From assembly GCA_046727175.1 (NCBI GenBank), contig JBKPCD010000100.1, positions 1-25,037 of the forward strand: a stretch of 25,037 bases of DNA. The letters run 5' to 3'. The position numbers and the translations under genes are program-made. The stretch comes from JBKPCD01 sp046727175 (lineage in GTDB: Bacteria > Acidobacteriota > Vicinamibacteria > Vicinamibacterales > 2-12-FULL-66-21). The stretch's first letter is position 1. Each line of letters opens with the position of its first letter. Below, piece by piece: positions 7,540 to 14,669 of this stretch. The notes beneath the pieces were generated by a model. That model was not told the origin of the DNA. It saw nothing but the letters and a program-made list of their open reading frames with translations, and searched no databases.

Positions 7540-9552
7540 TCACTTCCAACCAGCTTGGAGTTCTACAAAAAACGTACGTATTCCACGCTTGACGCGGAAC
7601 ACGACGGTCGGGGGCTTCTCGTCATTGATCGTTTTCATTTTCGCCTGGACCGTGGCGACATCAGCGACGACGTCGCCGTCGATCGCGAGCAGCAGATCGC
7701 CGACCGCCAGATGCGCAAGCGCGGCCCAGCCTCCCTCACGGACCGCATCGACGAGAACACCGCGCTGGTCGTCCGGCAATCCCTGTTCGAGTCGATCGGC
7801 GGCTGCGATATCCCGAACGCGGAACTCGAAGTTCGTGTCGTCGTACTTCTTCATCTCGCGCGACAGCCGCGGAGACGTTTCCAGCGTGACCTTCAGCTTC
7901 TCCGGCGTCTTCCCCCGCATGATCGACAGCTCCACCGTCGATCCAATCTTGTACTGCCGGATCATCGTCGCAAACAGATCCGCGTCGGACGGTTGCGACG
8001 CGTGCACCGGCTCGTTGTCGACCGCGGTGATGATGTCGCCAACCTGCAATCCTGCTTTCGCCGCCCCGGGCAGGACGCGGGTGAGGCGCACGCCCATCGT
8101 CTCTCCGAGCCCGAGCTTCTCGGCGAGCTCGCGCGTGAGTACCTGCGTCGAGGCGGGGATCCAGGCCTTTCGCGCCTCGAGGCCAGGATCTTCCAGGCCG
8201 GGACGTCCGACATCGATGACCGTGAGCAATCGCTCGCTCGAACGTTCGAACGACACGAGCGCGGCCGCGTGGTTCGTCCCCGACGCTAGACGCTCGACGA
8301 TCTCGGTGAGATTCTCGAGGGTCCTCACTGCTGTCCCGTCGACCGCGACGATGACGTCGTCCTGATCGAGCGACGGCTTCGCCTGGTCCGCCGGGCCGCC
8401 AGGACGGACGCCGCGCACGCGCACGCCGTCGCGACTGCTGCGCTTCAGTTCCTTTGCAGACCAGGCGGTGAGATTCGATGCTGTCACGCCGAGCATCGGC
8501 AGCTCGCGGATTGGGGCCTCCACGCTTTCGCGCTCGACGGGAACGACGCTGATTGTCTTTTCCTTTCCGTTTCGAAGGACCGTGAGGTCGACGGGTTTGC
8601 CGAGTGGCAAGCGCATGATCAGCTGATTGAACAGCGGGACTTCCTCGGCAAAACGGACCGCGACGTCATGCGTACCGACGCGAAGGAGAATGTCTCCCGA
8701 CTGGAATCCGGCCTTCTCCGCGGGCGAGCCCTCGATCGCTCCACCGATGAGCGCGCCGCGATCGGATTGCGTCGCCTTCAGGAGCGGCTGCACCTCGAGC
8801 CCGATCCAGCTGCGTTTCACGCGGCCGTTCTTGATGATCGCCTCGGCGACCTCTTTCGCGAGATCGGCGGGAATCGCGCCGGCCAGCCCGAGACTGATCT
8901 CGTTGACACCGACGATCTCCCCTTCCATGTTGACCAGCGGCCCGCCGGAGTTCCCGCCGAAGATCGGCGCATCGTGACCGATCCAGCGCACGATCGAGCC
9001 GACATCCTCGCCGTCCAGCGTCATGCGGTTGAACGGCCAGAACATGCCCGGCAGGATCATCTCCGTGTTGCTCACGATCCCCATCGTCACCGACTGGGAC
9101 AGCGCCAGCGGACTGCCGAGTGCGAGCACGCGTTCGCCGACCTTCAATGTGCTCGCAGTCCCGAAGTGGGCTGCCGGGAAGGTGCGCGGCGCCGGAGGCC
9201 GCAACTTGAGAATGGCGATGTCGGAGAGCGGATCCGTGCCGACCAGATCCGCGGGAAGCTCCTCGCGGGTCGCGAGCGTGCAAAAGAGCGCACGCGTGCG
9301 ACCTGCGACGTGGTGGTTGGTGAGCACGTGACCTTCGGGAGTGATGATCGTGCCGCTGCCCGCCGCTTCGCGCTTCAGCTCACGCCCCTCCTGCTGATCG
9401 ACCGTGACGACATGAATTCGAACGAGGCTGGGAGAGACCTTCGAGAGCGCAGCGTCAATCGCGGCGCTCTGACCGGGCGCGGTGCCGGGACTTTGGGCGA
9501 GTAGGGAAGTTGCGAACGCAAGAGTACCAAGTAAAAGTGAAAAAACCCGCAT
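7540..9552 (-). CDS. HtrA/Deg-type serine protease with four PDZ-like domains
   Basis: A 670-aa exported protease. A signal peptide occupies about residues 1-19 (cleavage near LLAQ). The trypsin-like domain has the full triad: His81 in TNHHV, Asp111 in SDIAIL and Ser202 in GNSGGPL. Four PDZ-like units follow at roughly 247-340, 350-450, 468-560 and 573-668, each with the GD/DD-I-xx-V-D turn (SGDILLRVG, QDDVIVAVDG, VGDIITAVD, VGDLLLAIDG). DegP has two PDZ domains, so this is an extended form. It would degrade or hold misfolded periplasmic proteins. It starts 9 bp after the molybdenum-hydroxylase FAD subunit gene and is followed by a catalytically dead HtrA-like protein. No strong ribosome site is seen before ATG 9552, so coupling to the upstream gene is possible. 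Confidence 0.93.
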   Translation of the reverse strand: MRVFSLLLGTLAFATSLLAQSPGTAPGQSAAIDAALSKVSPSLVRIHVVTVDQQEGRELKREAAGSGTIITPEGHVLTNHHVAGRTRALFCTLATREELPADLVGTDPLSDIAILKLRPPAPRTFPAAHFGTASTLKVGERVLALGSPLALSQSVTMGIVSNTEMILPGMFWPFNRMTLDGEDVGSIVRWIGHDAPIFGGNSGGPLVNMEGEIVGVNEISLGLAGAIPADLAKEVAEAIIKNGRVKRSWIGLEVQPLLKATQSDRGALIGGAIEGSPAEKAGFQSGDILLRVGTHDVAVRFAEEVPLFNQLIMRLPLGKPVDLTVLRNGKEKTISVVPVERESVEAPIRELPMLGVTASNLTAWSAKELKRSSRDGVRVRGVRPGGPADQAKPSLDQDDVIVAVDGTAVRTLENLTEIVERLASGTNHAAALVSFERSSERLLTVIDVGRPGLEDPGLEARKAWIPASTQVLTRELAEKLGLGETMGVRLTRVLPGAAKAGLQVGDIITAVDNEPVHASQPSDADLFATMIRQYKIGSTVELSIMRGKTPEKLKVTLETSPRLSREMKKYDDTNFEFRVRDIAAADRLEQGLPDDQRGVLVDAVREGGWAALAHLAVGDLLLAIDGDVVADVATVQAKMKTINDEKPPTVVFRVKRGIRTFFVELQAGWK

Positions 9553-9561
9553 CAGGGAATC

Positions 9562-10452
9562 TTATCGCGTATCGACGAACGTAGCGCGCAACCCTGGTGC
9601 GAGGTCTTTCAGGTAATGCTCCAGCAGGTTGCCGGCGACCTTCTGCCGATACTGCGCCGTCGAGCGCATGTCGTCGATCGCGACGATGTCGGTGGCGAGC
9701 GCTTCGCGCGCGGCGGCGATCGTCTGCGCGTCGAGCGAGCGACCACACAGCACTGATTCGGCGGCTCGCGCGCGAACCACGGTCGGCGCGACGCTGCCGA
9801 GCGCGATGCGCACATCACGGACGACGCCATCCTGGACGTCGGCCGCCCCCGCAAAGCACACCTTCGAAATGGCCTGCGCTCGCCGCGTCCCCACCTTGTG
9901 ATACCGCTCGATCCAGCGGGGCCTGCGCGGCAGTCGAATCGCGCGAATCAGCTCGTCGCGCGTCAGAGCCATGACCTTGTAGCCAGTGTGGAACCGATCG
10001 TATGGGATGGCCCGCGTTCCTCTGACGGAAATGAGCTCGAGCGTCGCATCGTACACGAGCAGCGCGGGCGGCGTATCCGCGGCGGGCGATGCGTTCGCGA
10101 TGTTGCCGCCGATCGTGCCACGATTCTGCGTCGCCACTCCGCCGGTCTCTGCGGCCGCCTGACACACGAGCGAGAACTCGTCGCGCAGTACCGCGTCATT
10201 CAACACGTCGGTGTACGTCGTTAGCGCGCCGATGACGACCGTATCCTGCTCGATCCTGATTCCTCGCAGTTCGTCAAAGTGCCAGAGACTGATGAATTGC
10301 CGGCCGCTCAGCTTGGCCGCCTCGAGGAGGACCATGAGATCCGTTCCGCCGGCGAACGGCTGCCAGCGGCCCGGATCGCTCGCGAGCATCTCGAGGGCCT
10401 GATCGAGCGACGCCGGCGCAACGAGCTCGTAATCCGGGATGAACGATCTCAT
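9562..10452 (-). CDS. Molybdenum hydroxylase FAD subunit (CoxM/XdhB-like)
   Basis: A 296-aa medium subunit of the xanthine dehydrogenase/CO dehydrogenase family. It carries the two FAD-binding signatures: AGGTD (34-38) and TIGGNIANASPAADTPPALL (113-132). The C-terminal CODH_FAD_C-like domain holds KVGTRRAQAIS and LGSVAPTVVRA. It accepts electrons from the 2Fe-2S subunit and passes them to an acceptor. It is third in the L-S-M order on the minus strand, separated from the 2Fe-2S gene by a 154-bp gap that contains a perfect hairpin and low-complexity sequence. It reaches to 9 bp before the HtrA gene. It has no signal peptide, so cytoplasmic. Substrate is set by the large subunit. Confidence 0.94.
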   Translation of the reverse strand: MRSFIPDYELVAPASLDQALEMLASDPGRWQPFAGGTDLMVLLEAAKLSGRQFISLWHFDELRGIRIEQDTVVIGALTTYTDVLNDAVLRDEFSLVCQAAAETGGVATQNRGTIGGNIANASPAADTPPALLVYDATLELISVRGTRAIPYDRFHTGYKVMALTRDELIRAIRLPRRPRWIERYHKVGTRRAQAISKVCFAGAADVQDGVVRDVRIALGSVAPTVVRARAAESVLCGRSLDAQTIAAAREALATDIVAIDDMRSTAQYRQKVAGNLLEHYLKDLAPGLRATFVDTR

Positions 10453-10495
10453 GACGTACGCAGATCCTGCACGGGGAACGGGCTCTCTGAACTAA

Positions 10496-10519
10496 CAGGA
10501 TGCTGAAAAACGCATCCTG
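10496..10519. repeat. Perfect hairpin between 2Fe-2S and FAD subunit genes
   Basis: Arms caggatgc (10496-10503) and gcatcctg (10512-10519) flank an 8-nt loop (tgaaaaac). It sits 44 bp upstream of the FAD-subunit start inside an otherwise tight operon. The remaining gap (10520-10606) has repeated aatgg/ccatt words and no gene. It may be a REP-type palindrome or an RNA processing or attenuation element; no T-run follows, so it is not a classic terminator. Confidence 0.8.
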
Positions 10520-10606
10520 AATGGCAGGTGGTAAATGGAAAAAACCTGAGCATTTTGCCGTCTCCCATTGCCATTTTCCATCGCGCCGGCTTTCTTCTGC
10601 GGCCTG

Positions 10607-11131
10607 CTACGTCTGCGAAGCGGACGGGTGGCACGCGCGAACGACGGCTTCGAAGATTCGCATGTAGCCGGTGCAGCGGCACAAGTTGCCGGCAAGCGCG
10701 GTACGGATGTCGGCTTCGGCCGGGTCGGGATTGCGTGCGAGCAGATTGATGGCTGCGAGCACCATGCCGGGCGTGCAGATCCCGCACTGCGCGCCGCCGT
10801 ACGCGATGAACGCTTCCTGGACGGCGTGCAGCCGTTCGCCGTCCGCCACACCTTCAATCGTCGTGATCGAGGTCCCCGCTGCATGGAGCAACGGCACGAG
10901 ACAGCTGTTGACGAGCTGACCATCGATCAGTATTGCGCACGCGCCGCATTCCCCTTCGCCGCAGCCTTCCTTCGTGCCCGTGAGCCGAAGATCGTGTCGC
11001 AGCACGTCGAGCAGCCGCGCCATCGGATGCCCCTCGAGCGTCGACGCGACACCGTTGATCGTGCAACCCACACGAATCGGTCCACCTTCGCCGCTGCGCG
11101 GCTTCGGCGAGACAAGCTCACCCACGTGCAC
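10607..11131 (-). CDS. Molybdenum hydroxylase 2Fe-2S subunit (CoxS/XdhC-like)
   Basis: A 174-aa small subunit with both iron-sulfur clusters visible: the plant-ferredoxin-type C57/C62/C65...C77 (CGEGECGAC...C) and the all-alpha domain C116/C119 (CGIC) with C151/C153 (CRC). It shuttles electrons from the molybdenum centre to FAD. The GTG at 11131 is used here; a second GTG at 11125 with GGAG 7 nt upstream is equally plausible and would drop two residues. The gene overlaps the large-subunit end by 14 bp, implying coupled translation. There is no twin-arginine signal; the first 20 residues are a non-conserved extension ahead of RVGCTINGVA. Confidence 0.95.
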   Translation of the reverse strand: MHVGELVSPKPRSGEGGPIRVGCTINGVASTLEGHPMARLLDVLRHDLRLTGTKEGCGEGECGACAILIDGQLVNSCLVPLLHAAGTSITTIEGVADGERLHAVQEAFIAYGGAQCGICTPGMVLAAINLLARNPDPAEADIRTALAGNLCRCTGYMRIFEAVVRACHPSASQT

Positions 11132-13340
11132 GCTCCATCAACTCCATGAGCACCTCCGGCGTCAACGGCACCTTCGTCGGACTGACGCCCGTCGCCTGCG
11201 CCACCGCATTGAAAATGGCTGGAGCCGCACCATCCATCGGCAGTTCACCGATTCCCTTGGCGCCCGCGGGACCGTACGGATATGCCTGCTCCTCGAAATA
11301 CACGCGGATGCGAGGCAGGTCCACCGACGTGGGCATGATGTAGTTCGTCATCTGCGAGTTGACCATCCGCCCCTCGCGCCAGACGACGTGCTCGTGGAGC
11401 GCCCAGCCGATCGCCTGCGCGACACCACCTTCGATCTGACCGCTTGCCAGCACCGGGTTGATCACCTTGCCGATCTCCTGGACCGCGACGAAATCGTCGA
11501 CGCGCACTTCGAACGTCACCGGATCGACCGTCACCTCCGCAACGTAGACGGCCCACGCGTACGTGCCGTACGCGTCGCCTTGATAGCGCTCGTCATCCCA
11601 CTTCAGACCAGGAGGCGGTTGGTAGCGCGCCGTTGCCCGCAGCGGTCCGGTGCGCGCGACGTACTCGCGGCACGCGTTCTGGAAATCCGACGACGTATAT
11701 GAGTCGCCCAGCAGACCTGCATCGACGAGCGTGCGGCGCACGCCCAGCGCGGCGCTCTCGACGAGCCTGCCGACGACCATGCAGGTCCGCGAAGCGACGG
11801 TGGGACCGCTGTTCGGGACCAGCGCGGTATCCGGCTGTACAACTTCGATTGCGTCGCTCGGCAGTTGCAGTGCATCTGCAGCAATCTGCGCGAATATCGT
11901 GTTCGTCCCCTGCCCGATTTCGGTGCTCGATGTCATCACGCGGACGTGACCGTCGGGTACGACATCGACAGCAACCACCGACGCGAGATGCTCCTCGCCC
12001 GATCCCGTAAAGCCCGCGCCGTGCATGAACGATGCGAACCCGATGCCCTGCTTCGTCGTCGACCGGCGATTGCTGACGGCGAAGCGCTGCGTCTTGTCGT
12101 GGTACTCCGAGAGCTCGAGCGCGCGGTCGAGCAATCGGGCCATGCCGACCGGCTCGTTGATGACTTGTCCCACGGCACTCGCCTGCCCTGGTGTGATGAA
12201 GTTGCGACGACGAAATTCTTCGGGCGTCAGGCCGATGGCCGCCGCGACGACATCCATGTGGCGCTCGAGCGCGAAGATGCTCTGCGGCGCGCCGAAGCCG
12301 CGGAACGCGCCGTGCGGCGGCGCGTTGGTCGCAACCGCCTGCGATCGAATCCGCACGTTCGGGCAGAAGTACGGTCCAGCAGCGTGGATAGTGCCGCGTG
12401 ACAGGACGACCGGAGAGAGCGTGCAATACGCGCCGCCGTCAATCACGAACTCGATATCCATTGCCACGAGGCGGCCCTGGCCGTCGACCGCGGTTCGATG
12501 CCGCGTCCGCGACGGATGCCGCTTCGTCGTTGCGGCCATGTCTTCGGCACGGTCGTAGATCACTTTCACTGGTCGCCCCGACTTCCAGGCGAGCAGGGCC
12601 GCGTGTCCCGCGATGATCGAGGGATACTCCTCCTTGCCGCCGAAGCCGCCGCCGGTCTCCATCTGAACAATTCGAATCTTCTCTGCTGGCATCTCGAAGA
12701 GCGACAAGAGCGCCTTCTGGATGTAATACGGGCACTGCATCGAGCCCCAGACGGTGACGCCATCGACAGGATTGGCGACGGCGAGCATGCCGTTCGGCTC
12801 GATGTAGAGCTGCTCCTGGGCGCCCGTCTCGTACTCGCCTTCGATCACACGAACACCATCCGCCATCGCGGCATCGACATCGCCACGTGACACGACATAA
12901 CTCTTGAAGATGTTGTCGTTGCCCCAGATCACATGCCGGCGTTCCAGCGCATCATCCATCGAAAACACCGCTGGCCGCGGCTCGACGTGGACGATTATCT
13001 GCCGTCGCGCCTCTTCGAGCAGGAACCGATCGGAATGCGCCAGCAGCAGGATTGGTTCTTCGGGATGGTTGATCCGCCCGTCAGCGAGAAACGGCTGATC
13101 GTCGAGGATCAGCGTGACGCAGTTCCGCCCCGGGATGTCGGCGGCGCTGACGATCGTGAACTCGTCCCATGGAATCGACGGACCGTACTCGATGCCGCGA
13201 ATCTCTCCGCGCGCAATCGTGCTGCGGACCGTCGCGCCGTACAACATGCCTGGCAGCGCCATGTCGTCGACGTACCGAGCGCGACCCGTGACTTTCGCGC
13301 GTCCTTCCTTGCGCGGAATCGATTGTCCGATTGTCGGCAT
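11118..13340 (-). CDS. Molybdenum hydroxylase large subunit (xanthine dehydrogenase-like)
   Basis: A 740-aa molybdopterin-binding subunit. Start ATG 13340 gives MPTIGQSIPRKEGRAKVTG, the usual N-terminus of the family. An in-frame ATG at 13484 would add 48 residues, but these are encoded by an inverted-repeat element and are rejected. Motifs: GGGFGGKEE (230-238), GAFRGFGAPQ (344-353, the XDH/nicotinate-dehydrogenase form rather than the CO dehydrogenase form I AYxCSFR), EIGQGTNT and the catalytic Glu699 in GAKGIGELP. It would hydroxylate a heterocycle or aldehyde; the substrate cannot be read. It is the first gene of the L-S-M operon. No strong ribosome site is seen before 13340. No cofactor-maturation gene (CoxD/F or XdhC type) is in the window. 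Confidence 0.93.
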   Translation of the reverse strand: MPTIGQSIPRKEGRAKVTGRARYVDDMALPGMLYGATVRSTIARGEIRGIEYGPSIPWDEFTIVSAADIPGRNCVTLILDDQPFLADGRINHPEEPILLLAHSDRFLLEEARRQIIVHVEPRPAVFSMDDALERRHVIWGNDNIFKSYVVSRGDVDAAMADGVRVIEGEYETGAQEQLYIEPNGMLAVANPVDGVTVWGSMQCPYYIQKALLSLFEMPAEKIRIVQMETGGGFGGKEEYPSIIAGHAALLAWKSGRPVKVIYDRAEDMAATTKRHPSRTRHRTAVDGQGRLVAMDIEFVIDGGAYCTLSPVVLSRGTIHAAGPYFCPNVRIRSQAVATNAPPHGAFRGFGAPQSIFALERHMDVVAAAIGLTPEEFRRRNFITPGQASAVGQVINEPVGMARLLDRALELSEYHDKTQRFAVSNRRSTTKQGIGFASFMHGAGFTGSGEEHLASVVAVDVVPDGHVRVMTSSTEIGQGTNTIFAQIAADALQLPSDAIEVVQPDTALVPNSGPTVASRTCMVVGRLVESAALGVRRTLVDAGLLGDSYTSSDFQNACREYVARTGPLRATARYQPPPGLKWDDERYQGDAYGTYAWAVYVAEVTVDPVTFEVRVDDFVAVQEIGKVINPVLASGQIEGGVAQAIGWALHEHVVWREGRMVNSQMTNYIMPTSVDLPRIRVYFEEQAYPYGPAGAKGIGELPMDGAAPAIFNAVAQATGVSPTKVPLTPEVLMELMERARG

Positions 13341-13406
13341 GCTCGTGCGGATTCTAGCATTCGCGTCATCGAGTTTCGGGATTGGGCATTGGTAGTTCGG
13401 TGGTTC

Positions 13407-13574
13407 GCTAGTCCCCTGGAACCGTGATGACTCACACAAGTCCCGGGCGGGGCATCCCGCCTGGCTGCGTTGCTCATCGCTCACTTATGCCCAATAAACT
13501 CGCTCCTCGCGCCTTGCCATGCGGGCGCCGCGCTCCGGGACTTGTGCAAGTCATCACGGTTCCAGGGGACTAGC
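13407..13574. repeat. 168-bp element with 40-bp inverted ends
   Basis: The ends 13407-13446 and 13535-13574 are reverse complements over 40 bp with only two mismatches (38/40). The outer sequence reads gctagtcccctggaaccgtg inward on both sides. The 88-bp interior is GC-rich (13447-13534) and too short for a transposase. It looks like a non-autonomous, MITE-like or large palindromic repeat. No flanking target-site duplication could be recognised with confidence. Confidence 0.85.
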
Positions 13575-13587
13575 TCGTTTACAGGCC

Positions 13588-13616
13588 GGGATTCGGGTTC
13601 GGCGTTCGGGATTCGG
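13588..13616 (+). repeat. gggattcgg phrase array
   Basis: Short overlapping words gggattcggg, ttcggcg and ttcgggattcgg run head to tail. The same word set appears on the minus strand inside the glycosyltransferase gene at 1321-1367. Non-coding here. Confidence 0.7.
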
Positions 13617-13649
13617 TACGTCGGTCGTTCGGGAGCCTGGCGGCTCGTC

Positions 13650-13707
13650 GTAGGGCGTGGCTTTGAAGACCCACCACGACTGGCGCGGTCTGAAGACCGC
13701 GCCCTAC
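13650..13707. repeat. REP-like palindrome with perfect 9-bp hairpin
   Basis: The outer ends gtagggcg and cgccctac are complementary. Inside lies a perfect hairpin ggcgcggtc-tgaa-gaccgcgcc (13682-13703). The left half (13650-13671) is a diverged copy of the reverse complement of the right half. The shape resembles repetitive extragenic palindromes mobilised by RAYT transposases; no such transposase is in the window. Confidence 0.8.
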
Positions 13708-13756
13708 AAGAAGGCGCATCGCTTCTGAAGTCGCCCAGAGTCAAAAGCCAGAAGTT

Positions 13757-13784
13757 CAGAGCCCAGAGCCCTGAGCCCAGAGCC
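13757..13784. repeat. 7-bp tandem repeat (cagagcc x4)
   Basis: Four units of cagagcc (one reads ctgagcc) begin at 13757, 13764, 13771 and 13778. The last base of the array is the first base of the metallopeptidase stop codon on the minus strand (TAG, 13784-13786), so the repeat abuts the gene's 3' end. Confidence 0.85.
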
Positions 13785-14632
13785 TATTTGAACGTATTGC
13801 ACGCGTCGACGTCACCGCCGTCGAAGCCGCGGCGGAACCAGGTCACGCGCTGCTCGGACGATCCGTGCGTGAAGCGATCCGGGAACACGCGACCAGCGGA
13901 CATGCGCTGCAATCGATCGTCACCAATCGCGGCAGCGGCGTTCAATCCTTCCTCCACGTCTCCGCGTTCGAGCTCGATCCGCCCCGGCGCTCGGCCTGAT
14001 CGCGCGGCATTGTTGCCCCACACGCCCGCGAAGCAATCCGCCTGCAGCTCGATGCGAACCGAGAGCACGTTGCTTTCGTCGGGACGAGACGACTGCAGGT
14101 TCCGCACCTTGGACTCGATGCCGAGCAACGTCTGCACGTGATGCCCCATCTCGTGCGCGAGAACGTACGCCTGCGCGAAATCGCCGGGAGCGCCGAATCG
14201 TCGATTGAGCTCGTCGAAGAATCCCAGATCGAGATACACCCGATGATCGCCCGGACAGTAGAACGGACCGGTCGCGGACTGCGCGAACCCGCAGGCTGAC
14301 TGAATCGAATCGCGGAAGAGCACGGCGCGCGTTTCCTGGTACCGGCTGCCCAGCAGCTGACGCCATGTGCTTTGTACATCTCCCATCACCGCGTCGACGA
14401 AATCCACCAGCCGTTCTTCCGTGGGCGAGCTCGCGACGCGACCCGTCGTGCCCGCCGATTCCGGCAGCGGCGCGCCGCTGTCGAGGAGGCCCAGGAAATC
14501 GACGCCCGTCAGCCAGCTCAGGAGGAATACCACGAGCAGCCCGCCGAGACCGAGGCCGCCTACACGCATGCCGATGCCGGAACTTGCCCGACGGTCTTCG
14601 ACATTTTCGCGGTTACCAGGTGTCCATCGCAT
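13784..14632 (-). CDS. Membrane-anchored neutral zinc metallopeptidase (YpfJ-like)
   Basis: A 282-aa protein from ATG 14632, preceded by AAAGG 8 nt upstream. Longer in-frame starts would overlap the MATE gene and are rejected. The N-terminus MRWTPGNRENVEDRR leads into one membrane helix (about 25-42: GLGLGGLLVVFLLSWLTG). The catalytic zinc motif HEMGH is at 160-164 with the downstream acidic segment ELQADCFAGVWG (196-207), which probably supplies the third ligand. CGFAQSATGPFYCPGDHRVYLDLGFF is typical of this neutral zinc metallopeptidase family. The domain should face the periplasm. Physiological substrates of the family are poorly known. It is 37 bp after the MATE gene, separated by a ggggacc-rich stretch. 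Confidence 0.93.
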   Translation of the reverse strand: MRWTPGNRENVEDRRASSGIGMRVGGLGLGGLLVVFLLSWLTGVDFLGLLDSGAPLPESAGTTGRVASSPTEERLVDFVDAVMGDVQSTWRQLLGSRYQETRAVLFRDSIQSACGFAQSATGPFYCPGDHRVYLDLGFFDELNRRFGAPGDFAQAYVLAHEMGHHVQTLLGIESKVRNLQSSRPDESNVLSVRIELQADCFAGVWGNNAARSGRAPGRIELERGDVEEGLNAAAAIGDDRLQRMSAGRVFPDRFTHGSSEQRVTWFRRGFDGGDVDACNTFK

Positions 14633-14669
14633 GTGAACCGCCTTTCGGGGACCCGGGGACCGGGGACAA

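Larger units (their letters stand above)
13341..13783. other. Gene-free gap made of several repeat types
   Basis: About 443 bp between the metallopeptidase stop and the molybdenum hydroxylase start. It holds, in order: a G/T-rich phrase (13371-13402), a 168-bp inverted-repeat element (13407-13574), a gggattcgg phrase array (13588-13616), a large imperfect palindrome with a perfect inner hairpin (13650-13707) and a 7-bp tandem repeat (13757-13784). No credible open frame and no clear promoter were found, although the operon's promoter should lie here. Confidence 0.85.

Noticed and set aside
6662..8365. 567-codon + strand frame opposite the HtrA pair
   Set aside because: Ser/Arg/Pro-rich shadow; the minus strand carries the protease motifs.
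11118..13340. Form I aerobic CO dehydrogenase large subunit
   Set aside because: The active-site loop reads GAFRGFG, not AYxCSFR, so CO oxidation is not supported.
13341..13484. N-terminal extension of the molybdenum hydroxylase large subunit to ATG 13484
   Set aside because: The 48 extra codons are encoded by the inverted-repeat element; the family N-terminus begins at 13340.
13407..13574. Insertion sequence
   Set aside because: The 88-bp interior cannot encode a transposase, and no target duplication was recognised.
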